In this document: positions 30,301-42,026 of the stretch, piece after piece
How the letters are laid out: every line of letters starts with the position of its first letter
Position numbering within the stretch: the stretch's first letter is position 1
Assembly: GCA_905221605.1 (NCBI GenBank)
Contig: CAJNDS010000143.1
Span: forward strand, 172,501 to 215,899
Origin: Symbiodinium natans
Taxonomy: Eukaryota > Sar > Dinophyceae > Suessiales > Symbiodiniaceae
Direction: 5' to 3'
DNA length: 43,399 nt
Translations under genes and position numbers: made by a program
Notes under the pieces: model-generated
The model's input: only the letters and a program-made list of their open reading frames with translations
The model's database searches: none
What the model was told of the DNA's origin: nothing

Positions 30301-32217
30301 CTGTTCTCCAGCCTGCGTCTTTCGTCATAGGGTTACTCAACGAGAACATGTGAAATTACAGCATGATCCGACAAAACACTGGTGCCCGAGGGCTGGAGTA
30401 GCTCGGCAGGCGCCGTCCCAGAGCGCCCTCGCATGTCCACAAAATGGATGCAATTCTTCCTTGGGCGACAGCCTGCGGCAAGTCTTCTCCGACAAATTTG
30501 TCTTCTATCCACCGACTAGGTGATCCAGGAGAGGCGACTGCCCGTGCGCCCGTGGAAACGCCTCGGAACATCTCCTCTCAAGATGTTTTTAGATGCAAGC
30601 ATACCAGGCACTAGGGCCACTAGGGTTGTCACGACGTGCAGGCCTTTGTGTGGTTTGCATCGCACAACCTTTGCACGATTGAGAGGAGATAGTTGGAGCC
30701 CAGATTTTGGCAACGGCCTTTGGTACAGTAGAAGGGCTCAGGTGGAAGCATGTTGTATGCACGCGTGAATTTTCTGAGTTTGAAAGAGGCAAGCTTTTGA
30801 CTTACTTGTAGTGCTGCAACATCAACATCTTCCATGCATCTGAATTCAGGGGTCCGCGCCAACTGTTTATAAGCCTGTTAGCGCCCAAGACCTCCTGGTT
30901 TGTTCCAAACAGCTAAAGTAGCCGACCATCCGGATCCTTGGCTGCATAACTTCGCCTCTTAACGGTGCTGCCGCCTGCATGTTGCATTAGGCATGCCAGG
31001 GATGAGCTTTGTTGTGAGTTTGTGTGCTTCAGATGCCAGCCGAGGAGTGTTTTCCCTTCTCGATTTGCAGAACGCTACTACACCATGCCGAGAAAGTGCT
31101 GCCTGAGCGTGCCCCATCTTCCTTGCTGGAAACTTGATGCTGATCGAACATGTAACCACCTACTGTGAGTAGGCAATGTCCCTTGAAACTGTTCAGCGGC
31201 AACAACGCAACATCCTCCGGCATGTTGCAAAGCAAGAGAAGTCACGCACTTCGAAGGATTGAGGAGTCATGCTGTCAAGCATGAATTCAGAGTTTCATCT
31301 TGTGACCCGGGCAGCAGCACTTCGCAACCACAATGTAATGAAGGAACTGCGTGCATGATGCTGCCTAGACACCTCGACCCTGGCATGCATTAGAGTTCTT
31401 CAATCCATTTGAATCCTCAAGCCTCAAACACCATGCAACCCTGCATCTTGTAGTGCGAAAGGACTTGCAAAGGGAAGCCCCAATGGGAGCTCGACAAGGC
31501 CAGCTGCTGTTGGGAAATTGGGCTTGGAAAAACAAGAGTAGGAGTTGCGAAACTAGGGGGATCATTAGATTGCGTACCAATTTCAGCAAAGCCCACGACA
31601 GCTGCTTTGTTCAAACAATAGCGCAGGCGCGTCTTCGGAAGAATGCACCATGCTGTGTCAGAAACAGAACCGTCTTCAACTTTTTGATATTTGCGCAGGA
31701 GGGCGCTTCGGAAAGTCCAGCAAGATCTATGAGCGGATTCTGTGCAGTAGAGCTGAGAGCGAGTTGACGTGTGTAGCAGCACACACTCAACACTCGTTCA
31801 GCACGCACAGCACTCAGCTCCCGACTAGACAAGCCTGGTTTCATGTTGGTAAAATGAGCGCTTGCTCAGCAAGTTTCGCGGCAAGCAGGTCGAGTTCAGA
31901 TTAGGCAACGTGATGTGGGTACATATCTTCCTGCTGGACAATCAGTTGCTGCTATTCTGTGACAAGGGGTCGGCAGGGTGTTGGAGACTTAATTTCATGT
32001 CAAATGTGTACGCGGCAGGCTTGGGCTCCACTTGCAGGCTACACGGTTGCTATTTTGCTATTTTGATAGTCATCGTGTTGCATCCTCAAATGCCTCAAAG
32101 TCCGTTCAACTCTCAGCGCTGCCTTGCTGGCGGAATTGACAGTACCACAAATCAATTCCTTCCGCTTTCCTGCACTCTTCAACCGCTATTGACAATTGAG
32201 CTTTGTCCTCTCGAAAC
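27340..32217. other. Stretch with weak exon candidates only
   Basis: No protein family is recognisable on either strand. Candidates by splice context: 28603-28633 (VDADEPSNPQ, possible clpC C-terminus) and 31702-31742 (RFGKSSKIYERIL after GCGCAG|G). A perfect 8-bp inverted repeat GGCCTTTC-G-GAAAGGCC lies at 29601-29617. Otherwise I see nothing. Confidence 0.4.
29601..29617. repeat. Perfect inverted repeat GGCCTTTC-G-GAAAGGCC
   Basis: Eight paired bases with a single-base centre. Isolated; no flanking poly-T or gene to suggest a terminator. Confidence 0.75.
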
Positions 32218-33111
32218 ATGTCCGCCTGGAACCCCCCTGGAAAATTGTCTCAGAAGGGAACGCACTACGTCCTTCAAGGCCCCGACACAGGCCGCTTGGT
32301 CGTGTGCGTTCACGGAATTGGCGCCTATTCGTATTGCTTTGACAAGATCGCGCTCGACCTAGTTCAACGGGGCTGTCGAGTCTTGCAATATGATCTGATG
32401 GGAAGAGGGTTTTCCCAGCCTGCAGCTGATGCGGTGGACTACGGGGCAGAGGGCCATGTCAACCAGCTCCGTGAACTGCTTGTTGAGCTGAGCTTGGCTG
32501 ACATGCCACTCGATATGATTGCACACTCGATGGGAGGCGCTTTGGCGGTTCTGTATCTAGAGAAGTACAAACCAAAACCGGAGAACAACATGCGACTGGT
32601 GCTGCTTTCGCCGGCAGGCCTCATGAATGGAGGGATGATCAAGATGCTTCGGAGCTTGACGTGCATGCACTGGTGTATCGGACCGTTTTTGAGGTCTGGA
32701 CAAGAAGGTGAATGGCGAAAGGACTTCTACGATCACCAGGGGTCTGCAGAGCTTGAAAACCAGATGATGGAAGCACAGAGACTTCAGATGCAGAACAACC
32801 CGCATGCTTTTGACGCTTTCTTCCAAAGCGCAAATCACTTCCCCCTTTACGGGCTGGACGCAACAGTGCGGGCGTTGTCGGAGCAACCTATCAAGACGCT
32901 GATCATGTGGGGGAAGCAAGATCAGGCAGTTCCCTTCCAGCCGAGCTTCAATCGATGGACGACACTGCTTCCAGCTGCTGAGACGAAGGTGTTCGACAAG
33001 GCGGCGCATACATTCTTCCTTGAGCGCCCTCAGGAGGCAGCGGATGCTATCTCATCCTTCATTGGAGGACAAAACGCTGCAAGTTTGAGCACTGTGCCGA
33101 ACTCCGCGTGA
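32218..33111 (+). CDS. Alpha/beta hydrolase, single exon, 297 residues
   Basis: A soluble alpha/beta-hydrolase-fold enzyme, likely an esterase or lipase; the substrate cannot be read. The ATG at 32218 opens MSAWNPPGKL. Seen in order: strand and oxyanion motif VVCVHGIGAYS (His32-Gly33), YDLMGRGFSQP (residues 58-68), nucleophile elbow IAHSMGGA with Ser104, LVLLSPAG, a Met-rich lid region (about 136-200), LIMWGKQDQAVP with Asp235, and KAAHTFFLERP with His264. The triad Ser-Asp-His is complete. The elbow has Ala where Gly usually stands (AHSMG instead of GHSMG). Length is normal for a stand-alone domain. No signal peptide or membrane segment. It has no introns, unlike clpC next door, so it may be a retroposed copy; no spliced-leader relic was seen upstream. 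Confidence 0.93.
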   Translation: MSAWNPPGKLSQKGTHYVLQGPDTGRLVVCVHGIGAYSYCFDKIALDLVQRGCRVLQYDLMGRGFSQPAADAVDYGAEGHVNQLRELLVELSLADMPLDMIAHSMGGALAVLYLEKYKPKPENNMRLVLLSPAGLMNGGMIKMLRSLTCMHWCIGPFLRSGQEGEWRKDFYDHQGSAELENQMMEAQRLQMQNNPHAFDAFFQSANHFPLYGLDATVRALSEQPIKTLIMWGKQDQAVPFQPSFNRWTTLLPAAETKVFDKAAHTFFLERPQEAADAISSFIGGQNAASLSTVPNSA

Positions 33112-33526
33112 TCAGGTTCGAAACTCCGCTTCATTAGGTGTCATGCCGAAGGCATAGACTTGACAATGCTTCAATAAACAGTACAGTATTCCAATCAACA
33201 TTTCCACAATCGACCTCGAATCTGTGTGTCTGCAGTATTTCAGAGCAAGACTCTTGCACAAATTATGTTGCCGATTCCTCATTCTGCCTGACTGTCCTAT
33301 CTTTGGTGGAGAGGTCAAGAACCTGTTTGTGGCTCAGGATGACTCGGTCATACGCCTCCCTGGGCATTCACCGAAATGGCGCACCGGGTTCCCAAAACGG
33401 GTCGGGTGTTTCTCTAGAGGCAGTTGAGTGCGCGTAAGGGCTTCGGCTTGGAAGCTTAGGTTTCGGGTTTCAGGTTCCCCGACTTCACCCACCACCACCT
33501 GCTGCTCCTCGACGTCCCGAGCCGCA

Positions 33527-33542
33527 CCCCCCCCCCCCCCCC
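33527..33542. repeat. Poly-C run of 16
   Basis: An uninterrupted C run followed by GCACCCCCGG. One of several long G or C homopolymers in the window. Confidence 0.95.
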
Positions 33543-33773
33543 GCACCCCCGGCACGTTGCTCGATTGTAGATGTTTGCTTGATTGGTCCTTACATTGCCC
33601 GCCTCGCCAGCTCCGTTTGCCTTGAGTCTCTACAGCCTAGCAGAGGTTTCGTTCACCTGGCCCCGCCCTTTAAGTCGCAGTTTATCTCGCAATTGTTCCC
33701 CAAACAGTCTACTGTTGGGGTGCTAAATTCATTTAAGGATTGCCGACATTCTGAGGACTGTTGCCGTGTTCCT

Positions 33774-33912
33774 GGGCTCCTTGTCTCCTTTTATCTCCCT
33801 TTGTCTCCCTTCATGTGGGTGTGTGGGTGGCTTTGCCGGGTTGCTGTGCTCCTCGTCTCCCTTCGTCTCCCTTCGTCTCCCTTCGTCTCCCTTTGTCTCC
33901 CGTTGTCTCCAC
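33774..33912. repeat. 10-bp minisatellite TCTCCCTTCG
   Basis: Six clear copies with a 10-bp period at 33851-33910, and a decayed part at 33774-33815 (CTCCTTGTCTCCTTTTATCTCC). The + strand is pyrimidine-rich. Confidence 0.85.
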
Positions 33913-34226
33913 AGTTTCTTTGACGTGCCTTTGACTGTTTGGGGTCTTCGGTGGTGTAATTTGCTTTTGTTTGCTCAGTCTAACCTGTGTCCCTTTCGTG
34001 GTCACAAGCTGCGAGACGCAACAAGCTGCACTTTGCAACTGTGCTTTCCCGATGCTGCAGCTCTATTGCTTCACCCAGGTAGCCACGTTTTTCTATGCAA
34101 TGATCAGGGGAGAGGCAGACAAGACATATGGGGACTAGGCCAAGCTAAAAACAGCACACATCAAGCCCTCCACAATATCGACCAACGTGCCGTGGCCGGT
34201 TTGAGCGCTCTTGCGCTCCTGATCAG

Positions 34227-34424
34227 ATGACCACACAAAAACGAGCGAACATGGAGGACGGCAAACAATTGCATGAGCGAGCGGTGGCCATGTGGAAACT
34301 GCTCAATGAACTTGCAGCAGTCCAACGAGGGTTAGATCAGATGCAGCTAGTGCTGTCGAGCGGGGTGGGTCTCGCCGAGCGAGGACTTTTCCACGACATT
34401 CGGCCGCCTCTTCGGCGCTGGTGA
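34227..34424 (+). CDS. Unrecognised 65-residue open frame
   Basis: Starts at ATG (34227) and ends at TGA. The peptide is strongly helical and charged (HERAVAMWKLLNELAAVQRG), with heptad-like Leu spacing, then LSSGVGLAERGLFHD. No family recognised. It could be a small protein, one exon, or chance. Confidence 0.2.
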   Translation: MTTQKRANMEDGKQLHERAVAMWKLLNELAAVQRGLDQMQLVLSSGVGLAERGLFHDIRPPLRRW

Positions 34425-34527
34425 ACAGGCGCGAGGGCAACCCTTTGGTGGAACTTGAACTATATGTGTGTGCATATTTAGAGGGGATACTGCCCTAACC
34501 TTGCCTTCCTGCTAGCCGCCCTTATAG

Positions 34528-34682
34528 CACTGTCTCTCTTTCTTTGTTATTTCATCTTTCTTTCTCTCACTCGCTCTGCCTTTCTCTTGCTCTCTTTCTC
34601 TCTCTGTCTGTCAGTCTCTCTCTTTCTCTCTCTGTCCGTCAGTCTCTGTCCGTCTCTCTCTCTCTCTCTCTGTCTCTCTGTG
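34528..34682. repeat. TC-rich microsatellite
   Basis: TCTCTTTC and CTGTCTCTC words over about 155 bp, mostly pyrimidine. Confidence 0.9.
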
Positions 34683-35197
34683 CTGCGCCAGCAAGACCGT
34701 CGGAAGACTTGTGTTGTCTTTGTTCATCGCTTGCGTTGCGCTGTCATTCCCTTTCGTCAAGCCGTGAATTCCGATCCTGTCTGCTGATTTGTACATGCTG
34801 TTCCAGACCCCCGCGATCTCCACCTCCCACACTGCACTCGCTGCTGCAGAACCTGGCTTTTGTAGGCCCTTCTTTCAAGTGAACTTGTTCTGCGAGTGCA
34901 TCCCCTGCACAGGGGCCGGAGAAAGTTCAGCAGTACAACCTGCAGCCATGTACGGCCCATATTGTAGGACGTGTGCGCCATTCGCACCGGTCTCAGGTTT
35001 TATCGACCTTTGACAATGGCACAAGCAGTTGAGATGTTTGCCGGCTAGGGTCGCGCTGCAGCAACTACGAAGATGCGACAGCCTCCGGACAGTTGTTGCA
35101 AAACTTGCCGCCACTACAGGTCAATGCCTAGACTCTGGTTTTGGGGCAGCTCACACTGACACATCGGCATGCTCAAGGGACAAAATTCCAACATGCC

Positions 35198-35212
35198 GGG
35201 GGGGGGGGGGGG
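35198..35212. repeat. Poly-G run of 15
   Basis: An uninterrupted G run in non-coding sequence. Confidence 0.95.
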
Positions 35213-35734
35213 TCCTCTGGCACGGTGGTGCGATTGCAGGACTCAAGCATGCGCAGCAACCCGACCACTGCCGTGACAAAGACCACGCACCAGGACCTTT
35301 GGGGTTGGAATTTTACATGCACCAATTTGTGGCCCGGACGAAGCTCAGCTGGTTCGTTTGAGGCAAAGACCAAGCAGCGGAGATTGCAGCCTTCGAGCAT
35401 TGAGAGTTATTGACTGGGTTGTTAGGAAACATTATCGAGCTACTAAGCGGTCTTGGAGGTTGTGCGGTTGCAAGATGATGTAAAGGCTGTTCGCAAGCAT
35501 TAGCTGGTAATGGCAGGAGTCGGGTCTTCCATGTGTGCTTGTCAGTCTTGATTGTAGCGAGTGCGGGGATTGGTTGCTGTATCGGTTTTGAGTCAGAGAT
35601 TGGAGGCAAAATCGACAAGCCTCTTCTCTCTCTTTGCGTTCTAGGCCACGCATGTAGGTGTAACAGTCATATTGAAGCAGCTGCAAGGATTTAAAGTTGC
35701 AGTGCTGGGAAGGGAGCGCGTGAACAGGGTTTGG

Positions 35735-35872
35735 GCTTAAACATTAAAGGCGTAGCGTTCAGGGAAACTCTTTAATTTTAAGTGGAATTCTTTAGGGTTT
35801 CAGCCTAAACCTTCAACGAAAAGGGTTTAGGAATAGGGTAGGCCTAAGCATTAAACGAGTAGCGTTTACTGA
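35735..35872. repeat. Diverged duplication (TTAAACATTAAAGGCGTAGCG / CTAAGCATTAAACGAGTAGCG)
   Basis: The two related segments start about 35737 and 35845, roughly 108 bp apart, and both end in (G)GAAACTC. TTTAGGG and CCTAAACC telomere-like words lie between them. Confidence 0.6.
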
Positions 35873-35911
35873 AACTCGTGAAGAGGATGGTCCTCCTTAT
35901 TCATCTTGCTC

Positions 35912-36085
35912 AGCTTTATTCTCATTCTGAAACAAGGTCGGGGACCTCATTCCTTTTACCTGGCTGTAGTCGCATTCGGAATCAAGCGCGGGGACATCAT
36001 TCCTTTAACTCGGCTTTAGTTGCAGTCTGAACCAGTTCTGGGACCTCGTTCAGCTTTTTCAGTTGTATTCAAAGGATGAATACAA
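35912..36085. repeat. Degenerate ~50-bp tandem repeat, three units, and a hairpin
   Basis: GGGGACCTCATTCC (35940), GGGGACATCATTCC (35990) and TGGGACCTCGTTC (36039) mark three units with a 50-bp period. An 8-bp inverted repeat with a 7-base loop, TTGTATTC (36063-36070) and GAATACAA (36078-36085), follows directly. Confidence 0.7.
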
Positions 36086-36792
36086 CCCGGGATGTCTGGG
36101 GAAACTTTGCTGGGTATCTTGAATCCCTGCCGGTCCTTATTCATGTTATTCAGGTATGTTCACCAAACTCCTTGCCGCAAGATGCCATCTGCCTTCTGAC
36201 CATGGCTCGTGCTGAGTGGTGTTTTTGAGGTTCAACTCACTTTTAAGAGCAGGACGTCCTTGCCGCATTTGCTGCGTTTGCCTTCCGCACGTCTCTGGGA
36301 GGAAATTGCACCGCCTCCGCGTGCAGCGCCGACGCCTGCCAAGAATCTGCTTGGCAGCCCTGGCTCGAGTTTTCATAGACCTTCGTGAACCTTTGATGAT
36401 CGTCCAGACATGTGAAGACTCGCTGCGAGTCTCCACGCCTCTGTGCAGTTTCAGGCTTTGACATTGAGGCTTCGACAGCCGAAACATCTTTCAGCACTTA
36501 ATCTGGAGAAGATAAAGCAAAGTCGAGGAAGCCCGACCTGATGTTCAGCGATAGGCTGCTCCTGTGTTCGCTTCTTGTTTCTGGGGCTACTGCCCTTGTG
36601 CTAGCATGTGCTAGGCCTTCGTGGTGCAGGCGCGGGGGGTGCATTAACGAACCTCGTTTAAGAATGATGTGACCTCTGAGCGGGGCAAATTCAGCGCAGC
36701 TGCCAACAGTCACGATTTTCCAGGAATGAAATCGAGATTCCGATGGGTTCTCCAAACTTCTCTGCCAGCCTCCAATTTGCACCTCTTACGAG

Positions 36793-36850
36793 GCATGGAC
36801 GACGTGGACGTTTGGGCCAACGACCTGCGTCAGCAGCGTATAGCTGCCAG
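36793..36850 (+). CDS. Possible exon of an unrecognised gene
   Basis: MDDVDVWANDLRQQRIAA lies between TACGAG|G and GCCAG|GT. Both junctions fit the splice pattern seen in clpC, and the peptide looks like real protein, but I know no family for it and no partner exon was found with confidence. Confidence 0.22.
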
Positions 36851-37831
36851 GTGGCCCTTCTGGGGCAGTTGCAATGCACCCAATGATTTTGAGATGGGAT
36901 CGGGCTTGGGGCAGGGCAATCGATCGCGGCTGACTGTACACCCAAGTCTTCAGCCAGCCGCCGTGACAGGAACTCGTCGAAGATTCTTGCAAGCCAAAGC
37001 AATGACCGCGAAACCTTCTTTACAGGCTGGGCTGGGCAAAGCTCGTACGTCGCAGTTTTTACTTTGCCCCACTGGTCCAAAACTTGTTTTCTGCAGGCGA
37101 GTCAAAGCATGCCAAGCTGGCCGAGAGGCGAGGCTGAAGCTGTTGAATACATGTGAATACCAGAATTTGCCGGCGTGAGCATACCCCTTTTGGCAAAGCA
37201 CTAGCCAGATGATGGTGCGTTCGTGCTCAATTTTCAAAAGGTCTTGTGAGGGTCTTGTAGGCTGCCGGGCCAGTGATCCATCCCAGAACTGGGAACCCGC
37301 GGCATTTCATTTCTCAAGTCGGGATAGTCGGGAAGTTGTGGCAACGGCAGGAACCAGTCCAACCTCCTGAAGTGGGAGGTTGAGCATGTGCCAAGCAAGA
37401 AGGACGCTGTATGCAGCCTATGCAGCCCACGCTGCTTGTGCACATTGTGCCTTTGACTCTTTCAGTTGGCAAAACACGAGTTTGCAGATGTTTTCAGGTG
37501 CAGCGGGGAAGCGAACAAAGCCTTACACAGCCTCAGACTGACCCCCCCAAATTGAGCTTTCTGTCATCTTCTGTCTTGTCTGGAGATCTGAGAGACTGTG
37601 TCAGGAGGCTGTGCCGCCACTCAATGTTCGCAACCAGGACACTGCGAATCTATGCGAGCGGTTCGTGGAACATATTCCGTGAATTCCATGTAACGGCCCT
37701 GCAGGAGAACAATTGCTCTCTCTTCTCTGCGAGGGATGAGCCAGTCACGGCTTCCCTTAAGAGCCCTCGCGCTTGCGCACAAGCTGGCGATGGTGCAGGC
37801 TTGACTGGCTTTCGTAGTAGAGCACTCACTC

Positions 37832-37847
37832 GGGGGGGGGGGGGGGG
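37832..37847. repeat. Poly-G run of 16
   Basis: An uninterrupted G run in non-coding sequence. Confidence 0.95.
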
Positions 37848-39389
37848 TAGTGTTCGGTTAAGGTATTTTTTTGTGTTTCCATGGAATACAGCTGTTGTTA
37901 CCAATTGGTGTCCAAACGCTACTGCGTCGTCTTGCGATCCTAGGTCAGGTTTTGGCAAAAGATTGCTGTCGCTGAGCCCCTCTTTGGCCCAACGCAGCCA
38001 AATCGGAGCCCCATCGATGCTGCCCATTGGTGTCCCATTCAAGACAATGCGTGTACAGGCAGCCATGACGTGAACAGTCCACCGCTCGCTTGCTAACTCG
38101 GAGGGGGCGGGGGGGAATGAAACAGAACGTAACCCTCTTGAACGAGCGATGACTTCCAAAAGTGCGAACGGTGGTGTGGTAGTAGGGCTTTGTGGAACTA
38201 GTGTTATTTCGAAATGACATCTCACGTCTCCAACGTAGTTTTTGTCACCATATATGCAAACCCTATTGCGGGCGGCGTTTACTCGGGGAGTAATGTCACA
38301 GGTTTGACAACGGCGGTCATTGGGGTCTTACACTGAATTCAAGAAAGCTTTCCGAACTACTGATTTACAGAACGCTAAGAACAAAGCGTGACACCCGACA
38401 GTCGGGCGGCCGTGTGACCTGTGTAAAATCTGTGGTTGTCGCTGGCTCAGTTTAATGTTTTTGTACGTTTTCCTGAGAGCCAAGATGTGGTGACGCGCAC
38501 AGCTCCCAAAGAGCTCATGCTGCATCATGCTTGCAAGTTGCTGTAACCAAAATGTGGCTGAATGTGCACTACTGATAGAGTCAGTCTAAGGTGAGTTTGC
38601 AGGAAGCATGGGTGCACTGAGCGCGTCAGGCCCGACTCTCCTTGCTGGGGGTGCAAAAGGCACCACGGCGCCGAGGGCTCTCGGCACGGGCCCTGACTAA
38701 CAACTGTTTGCATTTTGTGCTGGCACATTGGCTCCATTTCCTACAGCACCCCTCCCCGCCCGGCCCGGCCACAGTGAGTGCGCAGAGAAGACCTCCGTCG
38801 CTAGCCGCTAGCTCACAAAGAACTTGTGTGCCTGTCCTTTTCGTCTGGAAATCCCAACATTTCATTAGGGATGAAATGCTTTCTATCAAACTTTCTATCT
38901 TCATTCGAAAGAAATCATCTTCTTAAATCTTCTGGATCTTGGATGCTTAAGGTTTCAGAAAGGGATCTATCTCATTTGAAGACACAAAAACTTGATGGCA
39001 TGTATCGCTTCCTTGTAGTGCTCCCTCTTTTAGACGCTTAGCTTCTGTCGGTCGAGGTCCACTTTACGGAGCTAATGGAGCTATCAGTGAAGGCTTCCCG
39101 GACACACATGAAGAGTCCAAGGTAAGGTGAGATGACAAATTAACCGGACATGAGAATGACAAGCAGTAAACAACTTCCGACAGCTCCCGGGAATTCAAGA
39201 TTTCTTGAGCGGCAGTGTATGTATTCTTCGTTTGGTCTTGCTTTTTATTTCTATTAACGAGTAAGTCCCAAGAATAAGTTCTCGTAAAGCGAGCCGCAGG
39301 CACCCCCACAAACCTCGGCACGGCAAAGACTCACCATGTAGCTCATGAAGTGTCCTATTCTGAAGGACCTCTAATTTAGTGGCCTGGGG

Positions 39390-39390
<1 letters not shown>

Positions 39391-39427
<37 letters not shown>

Positions 39428-39530
39428 CGAGGGGAGGGGGGGGGGGGGGGGGAGGGTCGAGGGGGTGGTGGGAGGGGGGGCGGAGGGTCGGAGGGGGTCG
39501 AGGAAAGAGAGAAAGAGAGGGGGGAGGGGT
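39391..39530. repeat. Poly-G run of 37 and G-rich extension
   Basis: Thirty-seven uninterrupted G (39391-39427), then CGAGGGGAGGG and a further G run near 39436-39452, then GGAGGGTCGAGGGG-type words to about 39530. This is strong G-quadruplex-forming potential and also a place where assembly length is unreliable. Confidence 0.95.
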
Positions 39531-39734
39531 AAGGGCCTCTTGGTCCCGGCAGGTTGTCAGTACCCATTCCGGGCCAAAGGGGTCCTAGACTTCTAAACGC
39601 CTCAGGCCTCCGGCCTCGGCGGATTTCATCTCGCGTTTCTCATCTCTTTCTCGTATCATTGGTTGCGACTGAGGTTTGCGCAAGGAGTGTGCCAATCAAG
39701 CCATGGAGGCTCTGGTGCAGGACAAGACAGGGAT

Positions 39735-39790
39735 AGAGGGAGAGAGAGAGAGAGGGAGAGGGAGAGGGACAGAGAGGGGAGGGGGAGGTT
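39735..39790. repeat. GA-rich microsatellite
   Basis: GAGAGAGAGAGAGGGAGAGGGAG words; all purine on the + strand. Confidence 0.9.
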
Positions 39791-41167
39791 AGACAAGGGT
39801 TCAGTTTGAGGAGGAAGGGTGGAGATTCAAGGGGTTAAACCTCATATCGCTGTACGAACGCACGTTTTCTGTCCGCTGCTTTTGCGCGGGAGTGAGGCCG
39901 TCGCTGAGTTGACCTGAGTTGTGAGCGCCGCTTCATTTTCCAGGCATGTTTGTTTGAAGCCTTCTGCCGGATTCTTCCTTTCGTTGAAAGAGCAATCCCT
40001 TTGCGTCAAATTCGCCCAATCTTGCCGCGACTTCTGTCCACGATAGAGTAGCTTCATGTATCTCTCTGCGTACAGGAGGAGTGTGGCTATCGAACCCGCG
40101 AGGCCATTGCTGAGAGGCCGCTGTGCCATGTTGCTTGACATGAACAGCTCATGTGCAGACTCTCAGCATCAGTCACCTTTCCTCCATCACGTTGGCAGGT
40201 CTCGGGCAGCACGTGGCTTCCGGTGGTTCTGAGCTCTTTGCAAGCTTGGCAAGTGCTGGAGACAGCGTGACAGCTTCACAGGCAGTAGTTTCGGAAACCC
40301 GGAGCCTGGCACCAGCCCTGCAAAAAGTCATCAGAATGCACGTCGACGCTTGCGTAGTCTTGATTGAGGGTAGGACAACATGGGGTTGTGTGTCCACGAC
40401 AGGGTGCTCAAGGTTTAGGCTTTAGGGTTTATGGGAACGCATACCATCTAGAAATGTTTTCAGTTTTAAGCACACAGCTGTTGCGTTGTCAGAAGCCTCC
40501 GTGCATGGAGCAACACTGGCGCTGCTTTACTTTCTTGTCGTGCATCTTCTGTCAGGGAGCTACGGATGCATCCGACATTCACCGGAAGCACCAAAAGCCA
40601 ACCTTGGCCTCGGCGCTGCGCGTGGATCGTTATTTGCACGCTTCCTGGGCTTGCCAAACTTGAATGGTTCGGACAGCTCGTGTACCGACCAGTTTCGGTT
40701 TTCGGCTTTAGGCTTGGGTTCAAGCTTGGGAAGAGCCCGGATGTACATGTATGACTTTAAGTACGATTCCAAATTTAAATTGGCGTCTCACAACGAGGCG
40801 CTAGATTGTCTTAATTCAGAACGGAAGGCCACGTTGTCGAGCATTCAGGGGTTATGGGTTCCATGTTCATGATGTTGCTACAGTGCACTTAGACACCGAT
40901 GCACAAGACCACGGCCCTCGCTCCAGAAGCAGAGCTACAATAATTCACTGCACACGATGAGCAGATCAAAGAGTGCTGTGCGCTGCTTGGGTCGGGTTTT
41001 GTTAAACAGCTATTTTCGGGCCTGGAGTGTAAAGCGAGCATATGCGCTTCTGAACAGGCATAATCAGTTGACCTGGATACATACGATGCACGCAACGCTA
41101 CTTGCATGCGTGGCAATTGTATGCCAACGCCTTTTTGCACATGCCCATGACCACTTCCAACTGAAGC

Positions 41168-41749
41168 ATGTGCCCTGGGATTTCGAGCAACGCTGATGTC
41201 CAGCTCTGGGACTGCCAAGCAGACTCCTCCACAAGCGACCAGTTCTGGAAGTGGAGAGATGTGACGCTGTTCGAGGAAGGTGGCGAGCAGCGTGCTTTTG
41301 GCAGGCTGGAAAATCGGGCCAGTGGCAAGTGCTTGGACGTGATTGGCGATGATCCAAGTACAGAACCGCAGACAGGAGACAGATTTGCCATTTGGGACTG
41401 TGGTGATGCAGGTGGAAACACCAAACAGCACTGGCACCTGCATTCCAACGACTTCTTGTGGAATTCTTTGCATGGGTGCTTGGACATCACGGGAAGCCCA
41501 GGAACAAGCAATGGGGATGTTGCCAGAACAGACAATTGTGAGTTCAATGATCCGGCTGGGACGGATCAAAGCTGGCAAATGGATCCTGTCCTCCCCACAT
41601 GCAGCGCCTTCAGCTGCCCGGCCGGTTACTTGCCCAAACCGGATGTCGCCGGCGTAGCTGGCTCAACTCGGAATGCTTGCTGCGACGTTGCCTGCAGTGC
41701 GTTTAGCTGCCCGTCAGACCACTTGCCCAAGCCTTATGCGGCCAAAAAA
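41168..41749 (+). CDS. Ricin-B-type (beta-trefoil) lectin segment with Cys-rich modules, partial
   Basis: A carbohydrate-binding beta-trefoil segment. Seen: VQLWDC, then the three QxW-type motifs DQFWKW, KQHWHL and DQSWQM, with GKCLDVIGDD and HGCLDITGS as the usual repeat starts. This is a lectin fold; no ricin A-chain-like catalytic domain is present. Then two Cys-rich modules, CSAFSCPAGYLPKP to CCD and CSAFSCPSDHLPKP, a type I associate with dinoflagellate secreted proteins. The open frame runs 41168-41779, but after the six-A run at 41744-41749 the second module's expected CCD appears in another frame (SPALCCDE), so a frameshift, assembly indel or splice lies there. The ATG at 41168 is preceded by an in-frame TGA; VQLWDC is the end of a trefoil repeat, so a 5' exon is probably missing. 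Confidence 0.72.
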
Positions 41750-42026
41750 TGCTGGTTCAAGCCCTGCTCTTTGCTGTGACGAGATATCCTGGAAGGACCG
41801 ATGTCTGGCGATTCCGAAAATTCCGAATGTTGAGTTCTCAGACAATGAAGTTTTGCTTCTGCTTGGGAGGGTTCGAAGGAACACTGACAAAGCAAGAATC
41901 AGGATATCAAGGAAGCTGTACGCTTGCTCCGAACACCTGCTGTCACAACGTGGGAAGCTGTGAGCCTGCAAAGTCAGACAACGAGGAGTGCAAGTCCGTG
42001 AGCTTTAGTGTCTGTCACGTATGAAA

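Larger units (their letters stand above)
33112..41167. other. Long spacer with microsatellites and weak exon candidates
   Basis: No protein family recognised. Items listed separately: pyrimidine and poly-G/C tracts, 10-bp and 50-bp repeats. Weak exon candidates by splice context: 36793-36850 (MDDVDVWANDLRQQRIAA between AG|G and AG|GT) and 40199-40290 (LGQHVASGGSELFASLASAG, AG|G and CAG|GC). A 65-codon ATG frame at 34227-34424 is helical but unrecognised. Confidence 0.4.

Noticed and set aside
37650-38225. 191-codon open frame on the - strand
   Set aside because: Crosses a 16-base poly-G run (read as poly-Pro) and has no recognisable motif.
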